Source: Caenibius tardaugens NBRC 16725 (GTDB lineage Bacteria > Pseudomonadota > Alphaproteobacteria > Sphingomonadales > Sphingomonadaceae). Taken from it: 64,000 nt of DNA. Within the stretch, counting starts at the first letter, position 1; each line of letters opens with the position of its first letter. The notes under the pieces were generated by a model that did not search any database, was not told the origin of the DNA, and saw only the letters and a list, made by a program, of their open reading frames with translations. The stretch spans positions 1,782,001 through 1,846,000 of the forward strand of contig NZ_CP034179.1 in NCBI RefSeq assembly GCF_003860345.1. The letters run 5' to 3'. Positions 14,706-27,899 of this stretch are shown here, one piece after another. Both the position numbers and the translations under genes were made by a program.

Positions 14706-15392
14706 GTGCCCAGCCTTATCCTCGTCCGCCACGGCCAGAGCCAGTGGAACCTGGAAAACCGTTTCACCGGCTGGTGGGATGTCGACCTGACCGAAAAGGG
14801 CGAAGCGGAAGCACGTGCCGCCGGGCAATTGCTGGCGGAAAAAGGCCTGCTGCCGACAGTCGCCTTCACCTCGTTGCAGACCCGGGCGATTCGCACGCTG
14901 CATCTCGCGCTCGAAAATTGCGGACGGGTGTGGATTCCCGAAACCAAGGACTGGCGCCTGAACGAACGCCACTATGGCGGGTTGACCGGGCTGGACAAGG
15001 CCGAAACCGCAGCCAAGCATGGCGCCGATCAGGTGAAGATCTGGCGCCGCAGCTTCGACACGCCGCCGCCGCCGCTGGCCGATGACAGCGAATTCGCGCT
15101 GGCCCACGATCCGCGTTACGCAGGCATCGATGTTCCCGCGGCCGAAAGCCTGAAAGACACGATCGCGCGCGTTCTGCCCTATTACGAAAACGCTATCCTG
15201 CCCGCGCTGAAAGCCGGGGAAACGGTGATCGTTTCGGCGCACGGCAACAGCCTGCGCGCTTTGGTGAAGCATCTGTCGCAGATTTCCGACACGGATATTC
15301 TCGAACTGGAAATCCCCACCGGCCAGCCGATCGTCTATGATTTCGACGCGGCCTTCCAGCCGGGCGAACGACACTATCTGAAGGATCGCTGA
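14706..15392 (+). CDS. gpmA: 2,3-bisphosphoglycerate-dependent phosphoglycerate mutase
   Basis: 228 residues with a GTG start and AGGAG about 11 bases upstream. Interconverts 3- and 2-phosphoglycerate in glycolysis. The phosphohistidine motif [10 protein letters not shown] is at residues 6-15 with the catalytic His near 9. The [11 protein letters not shown] segment, the [14 protein letters not shown] segment and the second His in [11 protein letters not shown] (about 180) are all typical of the dPGM type. Length fits the 228-250 range. First of the run gpmA-purE-purK-folA-ribF with gaps of 0-20 bases. Confidence 0.96.
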   Translation: MPSLILVRHGQSQWNLENRFTGWWDVDLTEKGEAEARAAGQLLAEKGLLPTVAFTSLQTRAIRTLHLALENCGRVWIPETKDWRLNERHYGGLTGLDKAETAAKHGADQVKIWRRSFDTPPPPLADDSEFALAHDPRYAGIDVPAAESLKDTIARVLPYYENAILPALKAGETVIVSAHGNSLRALVKHLSQISDTDILELEIPTGQPIVYDFDAAFQPGERHYLKDR

Positions 15393-15396
15393 GCCG

Positions 15397-15882
15397 ATGA
15401 CCGCACCTGTCGCCATCGTCATGGGGAGCCAGTCTGACTGGCCGACCATGAAATACGCCGCCACCGTGCTGGACGACCTGGGCGTTGCCCATGACGCGCG
15501 GATCGTTTCGGCCCATCGCACACCCGAACGCATGTACGATTTCGCGCAGAACGCAGCCGATGAAGGCTTCAAGGTCATTATCGCGGGCGCGGGCGGCGCC
15601 GCCCATCTGCCCGGGATGATCTCGGCGCTGACGCATCTGCCCGTGCTGGGCGTGCCTGTGCAATCCAAGGCATTGTCGGGGCTGGATAGCCTGCTGTCGA
15701 TTGTCCAGATGCCAGCCGGGGTCCCCACCGGGACACTGGCTATCGGCGAAGCCGGGGCAACCAATGCCGGCCTGTTCGCGGCCTCCATTCTGGCGACCAA
15801 CGACGCCGCGCTGACCGAACGGCTGAAAGCGTGGCGCGCGGCGCGGCGCGATGCCGTGGCGGAAAAGCCGAGCGACGTCTGA
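15397..15882 (+). CDS. purE: N5-carboxyaminoimidazole ribonucleotide mutase
   Basis: 161 residues. Class I PurE converts N5-CAIR to CAIR in purine synthesis. The motif [12 protein letters not shown] (residues 8-19), the SAHRTPERM catalytic-His segment (about 45-53) and the glycine-rich [14 protein letters not shown] (about 69-82) are all present. The start is 4 bases after the gpmA stop, and purK follows after 20 bases. The two Pur enzymes act in sequence (PurK first). Confidence 0.97.
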   Translation: MTAPVAIVMGSQSDWPTMKYAATVLDDLGVAHDARIVSAHRTPERMYDFAQNAADEGFKVIIAGAGGAAHLPGMISALTHLPVLGVPVQSKALSGLDSLLSIVQMPAGVPTGTLAIGEAGATNAGLFAASILATNDAALTERLKAWRAARRDAVAEKPSDV

Positions 15883-15902
15883 GTGGGTCTGAGCGGGGTA
15901 CA

Positions 15903-16961
15903 ATGATCGAACCGGGCGCAACGATCGGCATATTGGGCGGCGGACAACTGGGCCGCATGATGGCTATGGCCGCGGCACAACTGGGCTATCGCTGCCATAT
16001 CTATGCGCCCGAAGCCGACAGTGTCGCCGCCGAAGTCAGCGCGGAATTCACCTGCGCGGACTGGCACGATGCCGATGCGCTGGCGCGCTTCGTGCAGGCT
16101 TGCGCCGTCGTCACGCTGGAATTCGAGAATATCCCGGTCGCCCCGTTGCTGGCGATCCCTGCGGACAAGCTTGCCCCCGGCGTCCGGGCGCTGGAAGTGG
16201 CGCAGGACCGGCTGAAGGAAAAGACCTTCATCGAAGCGCTCGGCGGGCGGCCCGCGCTGTTCGCGGCAGTGGATTCGCGAGAGGATCTGGACGACGCGAT
16301 CACCCGGATCGGTGCGCCCGGCATTCTCAAGACCGCGCGTGACGGATATGATGGCAAGGGCCAATGGCGCGTCACCAGCGCCCACGATGCCGATGGCATC
16401 GCCCTGCCCGGCCAACCGCTGGTCTATGAAGGCTTCGTCCACTTCGAAGGCGAATTCTCAGTCATTCTCGCACGCGGGCGCAACGGCGAAGTGCGGTTCT
16501 GGGACAGTGCCCAGAACGTGCACGAAAACGGCATTCTGGCGCTGTCCTCCGTGCCTGCCAGCGCGCGAATTCTCGAAGACGTCGCTGCGGCCCGCAAACT
16601 GGCTACCGATGTGGCCGATGCGCTGGACTATGTCGGGGTGCTGACACTGGAATTCTTCGCCACGCCGGAAGGCCCGGTGTTCAACGAAATGGCGCCGCGC
16701 GTGCACAATTCGGGCCACTGGACCATCGAAGGCGCGCTGACCAGCCAGTTCGAAAACCACATCCGCGCGATCTGCGGATTGCCGCTGGGCGATACGGCGC
16801 TGACCGCACCGCGCGTGGAAATGCGCAACCTGATCGGCGAGGAGGCGCTGCACGGCGCGGCTATTCTGGCCGATCCCGCCAATCACCTGCATCTCTACGG
16901 CAAGGCCGAAGCGCGCGCGGGCCGCAAGATGGGCCATGTCACGCGCCTGATGCGGGACTGA
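15903..16961 (+). CDS. purK: N5-carboxyaminoimidazole ribonucleotide synthase
   Basis: 352 residues from the ATG at 15903, with GCGGGG just upstream; the longer frame into purE is not needed. ATP-grasp enzyme that carboxylates AIR with bicarbonate. The N-terminal GILGGGQLGRMMAMAAA (about 9-25), the EFENIPV segment, the ATP-grasp lysine region GILKTARDGYDGKGQ, the acidic EFSVILARG and NEMAPRVHNSGHWT motifs all fit PurK. It supplies the substrate of the adjacent PurE. Confidence 0.97.
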   Translation: MIEPGATIGILGGGQLGRMMAMAAAQLGYRCHIYAPEADSVAAEVSAEFTCADWHDADALARFVQACAVVTLEFENIPVAPLLAIPADKLAPGVRALEVAQDRLKEKTFIEALGGRPALFAAVDSREDLDDAITRIGAPGILKTARDGYDGKGQWRVTSAHDADGIALPGQPLVYEGFVHFEGEFSVILARGRNGEVRFWDSAQNVHENGILALSSVPASARILEDVAAARKLATDVADALDYVGVLTLEFFATPEGPVFNEMAPRVHNSGHWTIEGALTSQFENHIRAICGLPLGDTALTAPRVEMRNLIGEEALHGAAILADPANHLHLYGKAEARAGRKMGHVTRLMRD

Positions 16962-16966
16962 GCCTG

Positions 16967-17464
16967 ATGGCCCGCGATCTGTTCCTGATTTATGCCCGTG
17001 CGGATAATGGCACGATTGGGCGCGACAATGCCCTGCCCTGGCGCATCCCGGCCGATCTCAGGCATTTCAAGGCGATGACGCTGGGCAAGCCGATGATCAT
17101 GGGGCGCAAGACCTTCGAAAGCTTTGGCAAGCCTCTGCCCGGCCGCCGCCATATCGTGCTGACACGCGACCGCACATGGCATGCCGAAGGCGCGGAAGTG
17201 GCGGCCACAGTGGACGAGGCGCTGGGCCTGGCCGGCGCGGGCGAAATTGCCGTTGTCGGCGGGGCGGAAATCTATGCGCTGTTCCTGCCGCTGGCAGATC
17301 GTGTGGAACTGACCGAAGTCCATGCCCAAATCGCAGGCGATACCGTGATGCCCCCGCTGGACGATGCATGGCAGGAAAGTGCGCGCGAAGATCATCCTGC
17401 CGAAAATGGCAGCCCAGCCTTTTCTTTCGTAACGCTGCGCCGGGCCGTAAAGGCCGTGTCATAA
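16967..17464 (+). CDS. folA: Dihydrofolate reductase
   Basis: 165 residues. Reduces dihydrofolate with NADPH to keep the folate pool for purine and thymidylate synthesis. Motifs: IGRDNALPWRIPADLRHFKAMTLGKP (about 19-44) with the substrate-binding Asp, the cofactor site MGRKTFESFGKPLPGR (about 46-61) and the VVGGAEIYALFLPLADR segment (about 95-111). The stop TAA overlaps the ATG of ribF by one base. Confidence 0.96.
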   Translation: MARDLFLIYARADNGTIGRDNALPWRIPADLRHFKAMTLGKPMIMGRKTFESFGKPLPGRRHIVLTRDRTWHAEGAEVAATVDEALGLAGAGEIAVVGGAEIYALFLPLADRVELTEVHAQIAGDTVMPPLDDAWQESAREDHPAENGSPAFSFVTLRRAVKAVS

Positions 17465-18399
17465 TGATTCGCCTCAATTCCCGTTCTCCGGTCCCGGATC
17501 ACCTGCGCGGCGCGATTCTCGCGCTGGGCAATTTCGACGGATTCCATCGCGGTCATCAGGCCGTGGTGGGCGAAGCGATCCGGCGCGCACGGGAACAGGG
17601 CCGCCCGGCGATTGTCGCCACTTTCGATCCGCATCCGGTGCGCTTTTTCGATCCCGAGGCGGAACCGTTCCGTCTGACCACGCTGGACCAACGGGAAGAA
17701 TTTTTTGCCGCGGCGGGGGCCGATGCCATGCTGGTGATCGGGTTCGATACCGATATCGCCAACATGTCCGCGCAATCGTGGGTCGTGGACGGGTTGCACC
17801 AGCACCTGGGCGCGGCCGGTGTCGTCACGGGTGAAGATTTCACATTCGGCAAGGCCCGTAGCGGCAACCCCCAGGTCCTGCGCGAACTGGGCGCGCCACT
17901 GGGGCTTGAAGCAGTCACTGTGGGGCCGGTGCACGATGACACGGGCCCGATCTCGTCCAGCCGCATCCGCGAGGCGTTGAAAGCGGGGGAAACCGAAACC
18001 GCCACCGCGCTGCTGACCCGGCCTTTCGCGATTCGCGGCGTGGTCCAGCATGGCGACAAGGTGGGCCGCACGATCGGCTTCCCCACCGCCAATCTGCCAC
18101 TGGATACCTATCTGCGCCCGCGATTCGGCGTCTATGCGGTGACCGGCCGCATCATCGGTGAAGACCGCTTGCTGCAAGGCGCCGCCAATATCGGCATTCG
18201 CCCGCAATTCGATCCGCCGAAAGAACTGCTGGAACCCTATTTCTTCGATTTTTCGGAGGATCTCTATGGGCGCGAAATCGAAGTGGCCTTCCACCATTTC
18301 CTGCGGCCCGAAGCGAAATTCGCATCGCTGGACGCGTTGATCGAGCAGATGCGCAAGGATTGCGACAGGGCCCGCGCCCTGCTCTCCCCGCAAGGGTAA
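17464..18399 (+). CDS. ribF: Bifunctional riboflavin kinase / FAD synthetase
   Basis: 311 residues from the ATG at 17464. The N-terminal FAD synthetase domain has the nucleotidyltransferase motif LGNFDGFHRGHQ (about 21-32) and ISSSRIREAL near 160. The C-terminal riboflavin kinase domain has GDKVGRTIGFPTANL (about 198-212) and the ending GREIEVAFHHFLRPEAKF. It makes FMN and then FAD. The one-base overlap with folA implies co-translation. No FMN riboswitch is visible, as expected inside an operon. Confidence 0.97.
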   Translation: MIRLNSRSPVPDHLRGAILALGNFDGFHRGHQAVVGEAIRRAREQGRPAIVATFDPHPVRFFDPEAEPFRLTTLDQREEFFAAAGADAMLVIGFDTDIANMSAQSWVVDGLHQHLGAAGVVTGEDFTFGKARSGNPQVLRELGAPLGLEAVTVGPVHDDTGPISSSRIREALKAGETETATALLTRPFAIRGVVQHGDKVGRTIGFPTANLPLDTYLRPRFGVYAVTGRIIGEDRLLQGAANIGIRPQFDPPKELLEPYFFDFSEDLYGREIEVAFHHFLRPEAKFASLDALIEQMRKDCDRARALLSPQG

Positions 18400-18442
18400 T
18401 TGTCGCTCTTGCGCATGGCTGCGCGACGAGAGGTGTTTTCAC

Positions 18443-18472
18443 GGGGCAGTTGTCCCGCTAAGGCGCTGCCCC
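18443..18472 (+). promoter_or_regulatory. Hairpin covering the ileS ribosome-binding region
   Basis: GGGGCAG (18443-18449) pairs perfectly with CTGCCCC (18466-18472), which ends at the base before the ileS ATG. The likely ribosome site AAGG (18460-18463) lies in the loop. The fold could modulate ileS translation; no known riboswitch or T-box motif is seen. Confidence 0.4.
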
Positions 18473-21399
<2,927 letters not shown>

Positions 21400-21403
<4 letters not shown>

Positions 21404-21945
21404 GCTGGCTGACACGCAATCGAATCATCGGCCTGTTGATGGCCGCCGCGCTTTTCGCGGTGGATCAGTACATCAAATGGCTGATGGTCGGCCCGCTGCA
21501 ACTGCGCGAACGCGGGGTGATCGATCTGCTGCCGTTTTTCGATCTGCGCTGGACACAGAATTTCGGCGTGTCGCTGGGCATGCTGACGGCGGATTCGGTG
21601 GAAATGCGCTGGATTCTGGTGGCGATGACCGGGCTGATCGCGCTGGCCGTATTCATCTGGATGCTGCGCGAGAAAGCGATGTGGGACATTGCCGCACTGG
21701 CATTCGTGCTGGGCGGTGCGCTGGGCAATATCCGCGACCGGTTCCTGCTGGGCTATGTCATCGATTACGCCGATCTGCACATTGGCGACTTCCGCCCGTT
21801 CCTGATTTTCAACGTTGCCGACGCCGCGATCACGATTGGCGTCGTAATTATCCTTGCCCGATCCTTTTTCCTGCGCGACAAGCGCGAGCAAACGGATACT
21901 GACGACACCACAGACGACAGGGGCAACAGCCCTGCGGAGACCTGA
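21400..21945 (+). CDS. lspA: Lipoprotein signal peptidase (signal peptidase II)
   Basis: 181 residues. Inner-membrane aspartyl protease that cleaves prolipoproteins at the lipobox. Four hydrophobic segments are visible. The conserved N-terminal Asp region AVDQYIKWLMV is near 21-31. The catalytic aspartates fit GNIRDRFLLGYVIDY and FNVADAAITIG (about 108-145). The tail is hydrophilic (residues 160-181). Overlaps ileS by 4 bases; ileS-lspA linkage is common. The next gene encodes a lipoprotein, a possible substrate. Confidence 0.96.
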
Positions 21946-21949
21946 CACA

Positions 21950-22360
21950 ATGCGCAAGATCCACGCCTTCATCCTCCTCGCTGCCGGTTCGGTGGCGCTG
22001 TCGGCTTGCGGCGGCGGCGGTGTCTTCAACCGCGACCGACCGGATGAAATGGCCGTTCAACGGCAAGCCCCGCTGATCGTACCGCCCGATTTCCAGATGG
22101 CCCCGCCGCAGCCGGGCGCCCCTCGCCCGATCGAAGGCAGCGCCAGCCAGAAGGCGCTCGAAGCCCTGTTCGGTGGCCCGGCCCCCCGCAGCGATCTCGA
22201 AACCAGCGCGCTCGACAAGGCGGGCGGCGCCGCACCGGGGATTCGTTCTACCGTGGGCGACGAAAATACCAACGCGGTTGCCAAAGGCACCGTGACCCGT
22301 GATCTCCTCGCCGCGCCGCAGGGCGATGGCCAGGCCGCACGCGCGGTTATCCCGGGCTGA
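21950..22360 (+). CDS. bamF: DUF3035 lipoprotein, BamF-like outer-membrane assembly subunit
   Basis: 136 residues from the ATG at 21950. A lipoprotein signal ends in LSAC with the lipidated Cys at residue 20. The rest is low-complexity with RPDEMAVQRQAPLIVPPDF (about 29-47), the hallmark of DUF3035, and a proline-rich middle. Alphaproteobacterial DUF3035 proteins are named BamF and associate with the beta-barrel assembly machine. It follows lspA by 4 bases and ends the operon before a strong terminator. The family is clear; function here rests on the family. Confidence 0.8.
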   Translation: MRKIHAFILLAAGSVALSACGGGGVFNRDRPDEMAVQRQAPLIVPPDFQMAPPQPGAPRPIEGSASQKALEALFGGPAPRSDLETSALDKAGGAAPGIRSTVGDENTNAVAKGTVTRDLLAAPQGDGQAARAVIPG

Positions 22361-22394
22361 GGCGATCAGCCTCACTCAGGTCACCCCTGACAGG

Positions 22395-22422
22395 AAAAAG
22401 CCCGCCAATGGCGGGCTTTTTT
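22395..22422 (+). terminator. Terminator after the ileS-lspA-bamF run
   Basis: AAAAAGCCCGCC / GGCGGGCTTTTTT with a 3-base loop. The A-run on the left means it also could work for the opposing minus-strand gene ending at 22462. Confidence 0.9.
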
Positions 22423-22461
22423 GTCGCTGCGGTTGTTATAGCCGCGCGCGCAGCGGCATCC

Positions 22462-23784
22462 TCACCCCTCGTCCGGAGTATCCTCCGGCTGTTCGAGACG
22501 TTCGACCAGCAATTTGTCGATCCGGCGTTCGTCCATGTCCACCACTTCGAAGCGCCAGCCGCCTTCTTCGAAGACTTCGCCTTCCTGCGGCAGTTTCTTG
22601 AGCACGGAAAGCACGAAGCCGGCCGCCGTGGCATATTCCCGATCTTCGGGCAGAACCACGCCGAGCAATTCGGCCATCTGGTCAGCAGGCATGGCACCGG
22701 CAACCAGCAACGAGCCATCGGCGCGTTTCACGACCATCGGTTCATCGCCTTCGTCCTGATGGCCGACAAACTGACCGACAATCGCCGTCAGCAGATCGTT
22801 GGGTGTCACAATGCCTTCGAGATGGCCGTATTCGTCATGCACCAGCGCCATGGCGACATCGGCCTGCTGCAACATGCGCAAGGCATCCATCGCGTCAAGC
22901 TGGTCGGGAATCACCACGGCCTTGCGCGCCAGTTCGCCCAGCACCACGGGCAAACCGGCCAATTGCCGCGCCAGAATATCACGAATCTTGACCACACCGA
23001 CAATCCGGTCGGGCGAACCATCCGCCACCGGGATGAGCGAATGGGGCGTTTCATCCAGCAGTTCCCGGATCGCGTCGAGATCGGCGGTCGTTTCAATCCA
23101 GTCCAGTTCAGTGCGCGGCGTCATCAGTTCGCGGACCGGGCGATTGGCCAGTTTCATCACGCCCGCCATGATCGCGCGTTCATCCTCCTCGATCGCGCCG
23201 GAACGCGTCGCCTCGGCGAAAATCATTTGCAGTTCTTCGGCGGTCACACCGGTTTCGCCAGCATGGCGAATACCCAGCAGGCGCAACAGCGTGGAGGACG
23301 AACGGTCCAGCAACCAGACAAAGGGCGCGGCCGCACGGGCCAGCCATTCCATCGGCAGCGCCATGATCAACGCGATCCGTTCCGCCCCGCGCAACGCGAT
23401 CTGCTTGGGCACCAGTTCGCCCACGACAAGACTGAAATAGGTGGTCAGCACGATCACGACCGCAAAACCGACCTCGTCCGCCACTTCCAGGGGCATGCCC
23501 AGCGCCGCAAGCCGTTCTCCCACAGGGCCGCCGAGACTGGCACCCGAATAAGCACCGGCGATGATACCCACCAGGGTAATGCCGATTTGCACGGTGGAGA
23601 GAAACTTGCCCGGGTCCGCTTCGAGCGCCAACGCGGCCTTGGCCGCCTTGCTGCCTTTCTCGGCTTCCACCTGAAGGCGCGCAGGACGCGCGGAAACGAT
23701 GGCAAGTTCGGACATCGCGAAGATGCCGTTGATAAAGATAAGCCCCGCAATGACGAGGACATCGGTCCATGGAAACGGTGTCAC
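22462..23784 (-). CDS. CNNM/CorC-family transporter-like membrane protein (HlyC/CorC)
   Basis: 440 residues with the GTG start at 23784, where family similarity begins (VTPFPWTDVLVIAGLIFINGIFAMSELAIVSARPARLQ). An ATG at 23904 would add 40 residues without recognisable content; neither start has a strong ribosome site. The DUF21 membrane domain spans about 5-190, two CBS domains about 215-340 (ELMTPRTELDWI...; MALVHDEYGHLEGIVTPNDLL), and the CorC_HlyC domain ends the protein (EEGGWRFEVVDMDERRIDKLLVER). The family is linked to magnesium/cobalt efflux or resistance. Transported ion not proven. Confidence 0.85.
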   Translation of the reverse strand: MTPFPWTDVLVIAGLIFINGIFAMSELAIVSARPARLQVEAEKGSKAAKAALALEADPGKFLSTVQIGITLVGIIAGAYSGASLGGPVGERLAALGMPLEVADEVGFAVVIVLTTYFSLVVGELVPKQIALRGAERIALIMALPMEWLARAAAPFVWLLDRSSSTLLRLLGIRHAGETGVTAEELQMIFAEATRSGAIEEDERAIMAGVMKLANRPVRELMTPRTELDWIETTADLDAIRELLDETPHSLIPVADGSPDRIVGVVKIRDILARQLAGLPVVLGELARKAVVIPDQLDAMDALRMLQQADVAMALVHDEYGHLEGIVTPNDLLTAIVGQFVGHQDEGDEPMVVKRADGSLLVAGAMPADQMAELLGVVLPEDREYATAAGFVLSVLKKLPQEGEVFEEGGWRFEVVDMDERRIDKLLVERLEQPEDTPDEG

Positions 23785-23992
23785 GCCCGAAGCGCTAGCA
23801 GAAAGCAACGTAAAGGCGAAGGGGTTAGGTGCGGAGAGCCCGCCTCTCGGGAACGCATGGCGCAACACCGCGTTGTGGGTGAGGCCGGTCAATTCCTTGT
23901 TCATCTTATGACGCTGAAATATGACCGACGGGTGCGCGCTGTCACAGGGGCAGGCGTCGCCTGTGCCAAAAATAGAGGATTGGAGCATCCCC

Positions 23993-24685
23993 ATGAAGAA
24001 ATCCCGCCTGATTGTTTCGAGCCTTGCCGCCCTTTCCCTCGTCACTGTGAGCGCCTGTGTCACCGATCCCAATACCGGTGAACGCAAGGTTTCGCGTACC
24101 GCAATCGGCGGTGTCGGCGGCGCTGGCCTGGGTTACCTGTTGGGCAGCATTATCGGTGGCAGGACCGCCCGCATTGTCGGCGCTGGCATTGGCGGTGTCG
24201 CGGGTGGCGTCGTCGGTTACAAGATGGATCAGCAGATCAAGGAACTGAAGGAACAGACCGCCGGATCGGGCGTCGATGTGACGGAAACCGACAACGGCAA
24301 CGCGATTCTCGTCAATCTGCCCGATGGCGTAACCTTCGCGGTCGACAGCACCACGATCAACCCCACGTTCCAGGCCACGCTGAATCAGGTCGCAGAAAGC
24401 CTCAAGACCTATCCTGACAGCCTGATCGACGTATACGGCCACACCGATTCGACCGGTTCCGACGCCTACAATCAGACCCTTTCCGAACGGCGCGCCCAAT
24501 CGGTCGCGAACTATCTCTCGATGCGCGGCGTTTCATCGGCCCGTATCCGTTCGCAGGGATTTGGCGAACAATATCCGGTCGCGACGAACGACACCGCCGA
24601 AGGGCGCGCGTTGAACCGCCGCGTGGAAATCAAGATCACGCCGATCAGCAAGGAAGATGTCGATGCGGCCCGCCGCGGCAACTAG
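23993..24685 (+). CDS. OmpA-family outer membrane lipoprotein
   Basis: 230 residues. The lipoprotein signal ends VSAC with Cys at residue 22. A glycine-zipper segment (about 38-78, IGGVGGAGLGYLLGSIIGG...) is followed by a C-terminal OmpA peptidoglycan-binding domain (about 105-222), with VYGHTDSTGSDAYNQTLSERRAQSV and the ALNRRVEIKI ending. It probably anchors the outer membrane to peptidoglycan. GGAG lies 8 bases before the ATG. Divergent from the CorC-type gene. The stop codon lies inside a perfect 15-bp tandem duplication. Confidence 0.9.
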   Translation: MKKSRLIVSSLAALSLVTVSACVTDPNTGERKVSRTAIGGVGGAGLGYLLGSIIGGRTARIVGAGIGGVAGGVVGYKMDQQIKELKEQTAGSGVDVTETDNGNAILVNLPDGVTFAVDSTTINPTFQATLNQVAESLKTYPDSLIDVYGHTDSTGSDAYNQTLSERRAQSVANYLSMRGVSSARIRSQGFGEQYPVATNDTAEGRALNRRVEIKITPISKEDVDAARRGN

Positions 24686-24711
24686 GCCTACCTGATCTAG
24701 GCCTACCTGAT
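24682..24711. repeat. Perfect 15-bp tandem duplication at the end of the OmpA-family gene
   Basis: CTAGGCCTACCTGAT occurs at 24682-24696 and again at 24697-24711. The first copy contains the TAG stop. It looks like a recent slip duplication. Confidence 0.85.
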
Positions 24712-24732
24712 CCTGTTTCGCAAGAAACCGAA

Positions 24733-24762
24733 GGGGCTGACCGCAGGGTCGGCCCCTTTTTC
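24733..24762 (+). terminator. Terminator after the OmpA-family gene
   Basis: GGGGCTGACC / GGTCGGCCCC stem (one G-T pair) with a short loop, followed by TTTTT. Confidence 0.9.
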
Positions 24763-24806
24763 ATGCGCCCTGGGTTTTGGGCCGGTATTGGAACGGGTTT
24801 TGTAAC

Positions 24807-25595
24807 TCAGCGATCCGGGTAGGCGAGTTGCGCGGCGCGATCGGCCAGCCGGTTCACCGCCGCCTCATGGATTGCCGGGGCGCTGACCATCAGGCCAAAC
24901 GCGCGCGGATCGCGCTTGTTGAACACCAGCGCTTCGCCAAAGGCATCGCTGACGGTCGCCCCCGCTTCCCGCGCGATTAGGCTGGCGGCGGCGATATCCC
25001 ATTCGTACCCCCAGCGCAGCGTCGCCACCAGATCGGCTTCGTCCGCCGCCACCATGGCAATGCGCAAGGCAATCGAATTGGGTTTTTCCACCATAACCAG
25101 ATCGCGGTCTTCGCGTGGGAGCGAATCAGCGGGCACCCTGGCCCCATGGAAGGTGGTACGGCGACTCGCCTCCAGACGGGTTCCGTTGCGCCACGCGCCC
25201 TGCCCCGCAGTCGCGCTCCATTCTTCGTTACGCGCGGGGGCGTGGAGCAGGCCAATCAGCGGGCGCCCATCGCTGACCAGCGCCACCGAAACCCCCCAGC
25301 CGCTTCTTCCCCGCAAAAAATCGCGTGTCCCGTCAATCGGATCGACCAACCAGCACAATCCGCAACCCAGCCGGTCGGGATGATCGGCGGTCTCTTCGGA
25401 CAACCAGCCCGCCGCAGGCAACAAGGCGCCCAGCTCTTCCTTGAGAAACGCATCAACCGCCAAATCTGCGGCACTTACGGGGTTATCCGGGCTCTTTTCC
25501 CAGCGTTCGACCTCATGACCCGCGCCTGGCCAGCTGGCCATTGCGATGGCGCCGGCACGGCGCACAATATCTTCAAGGCGGGTGTAATCGATCAT
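24807..25595 (-). CDS. Inositol-monophosphatase-superfamily phosphatase (CysQ-like)
   Basis: 262 residues. Metal-dependent phosphatase fold with the EE pair in [11 protein letters not shown] (about 64-74), the catalytic [13 protein letters not shown] (about 82-94) and the second metal motif [15 protein letters not shown] (about 202-216). The arrangement fits 3'(2'),5'-bisphosphate nucleotidases (CysQ, recycling PAP from sulfate assimilation) as well as inositol monophosphatases. The superfamily is certain, the substrate is not. Divergent from sucC. Confidence 0.85.
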   Translation of the reverse strand: MIDYTRLEDIVRRAGAIAMASWPGAGHEVERWEKSPDNPVSAADLAVDAFLKEELGALLPAAGWLSEETADHPDRLGCGLCWLVDPIDGTRDFLRGRSGWGVSVALVSDGRPLIGLLHAPARNEEWSATAGQGAWRNGTRLEASRRTTFHGARVPADSLPREDRDLVMVEKPNSIALRIAMVAADEADLVATLRWGYEWDIAAASLIAREAGATVSDAFGEALVFNKRDPRAFGLMVSAPAIHEAAVNRLADRAAQLAYPDR

Positions 25596-25713
25596 GTGTC
25601 AGTGTATTTTGCTGCTTTGCGCTGCGTTGCGGCACTTTTCAAGCGCCTCGCGATGTGCAAAGGCGCGCCGCAAACCAATTCAGCAACCCGAATCCAAGCG
25701 GAAAGCGACCGAC

Positions 25714-26913
<1,200 letters not shown>

Positions 26914-27117
26914 GCGCAGCCTTCACCCAATCCCTGGGAAACGGACCTGAGTGCCCTTCGCGGCCCGCACCTGAACTGTGCGAAATGCGAGGGGCACGGG
27001 GGTTGACCGGAGGGCGCTCTGGTCGCAAGTCCCTAATGCAGGTTCGTATTCACAAGGCCGGCCTTTCGCTTACCGGGACAGGACGCCCGCCGGCCCACGC
27101 TAGAAGGACAAGAACCC

Positions 27118-27864
27118 ATGAAGATTCTCGTGCCCGTGAAGCGGGTGATTGACTACAACGTGAAGCCGCGCGTCAAAGCCGACGGTACGGGTGTCGATCT
27201 CGCCAACGTCAAGATGAGCATGAACCCGTTTGACGAAATCGCTGTCGAAGAAGCGATCCGCCTGAAGGAAAAGGGCGTCGCCACCGAAGTCATCGCGGTT
27301 TCGGTCGGCCCGGCAAAGGCACAGGAAACGCTGCGTACCGCGCTCGCCATGGGCGCCGATCGCGCGATTCTGGTCCAGACCGACGATGAAGTCGAACCGC
27401 TGGCCGTTGCCAAGATTCTCAAGGCCATCGCGGACGAGGAACAGCCGGGGCTGGTTATCCTCGGCAAGCAGGCGATCGATGACGATTCCAACCAGACCGG
27501 CCAGATGCTCGCCGCGCTGCTCGGCCGCCCGCAGGGGACGTTCGCTTCGGAAGTCACCGTCGAAGGCGATTCGGTCATCGTGAAGCGCGAAGTCGATGGC
27601 GGTCTGGAAACGGTGAAGCTGGCTCTGCCCGCGATCGTCACCACCGACCTTCGTCTGAACGAGCCGCGCTATGCCTCGCTGCCGAACATCATGAAGGCGA
27701 AGTCCAAGCCGCTGGCGACCAAGGCACCGGCCGATTACGGCGTCGACACCGCACCGCGTGTCAAGACGTTGAAGGTCAGCGAACCGCCCGTGCGTGTGGC
27801 TGGCGTCAAGGTCGCCGATGTCGATGCGCTCGTCGCCAAGATCAAGGAGCTGGGGATCTCCTGA
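27118..27864 (+). CDS. etfB: Electron transfer flavoprotein, beta subunit
   Basis: 248 residues. Partner of EtfA; binds AMP and the dehydrogenase docking loop and takes electrons from acyl-CoA and related dehydrogenases for ETF-ubiquinone oxidoreductase. Opens [20 protein letters not shown], has [20 protein letters not shown] (about 37-56) and the ETF-beta signature region [30 protein letters not shown] (about 158-187). AAGGAC lies upstream of the ATG. It is 205 bases after sucC and 36 before etfA. Confidence 0.97.
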   Translation: MKILVPVKRVIDYNVKPRVKADGTGVDLANVKMSMNPFDEIAVEEAIRLKEKGVATEVIAVSVGPAKAQETLRTALAMGADRAILVQTDDEVEPLAVAKILKAIADEEQPGLVILGKQAIDDDSNQTGQMLAALLGRPQGTFASEVTVEGDSVIVKREVDGGLETVKLALPAIVTTDLRLNEPRYASLPNIMKAKSKPLATKAPADYGVDTAPRVKTLKVSEPPVRVAGVKVADVDALVAKIKELGIS

Positions 27865-27899
27865 TCCTCGCCTGACCACGGAATTCAAGGATAGCTCTT

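Noticed and set aside
27003-27040. TTGACC near 27003 as a -35 box for etfB
   Set aside because: No -10 hexamer at a proper distance; the nearest TAAT lies too far away.
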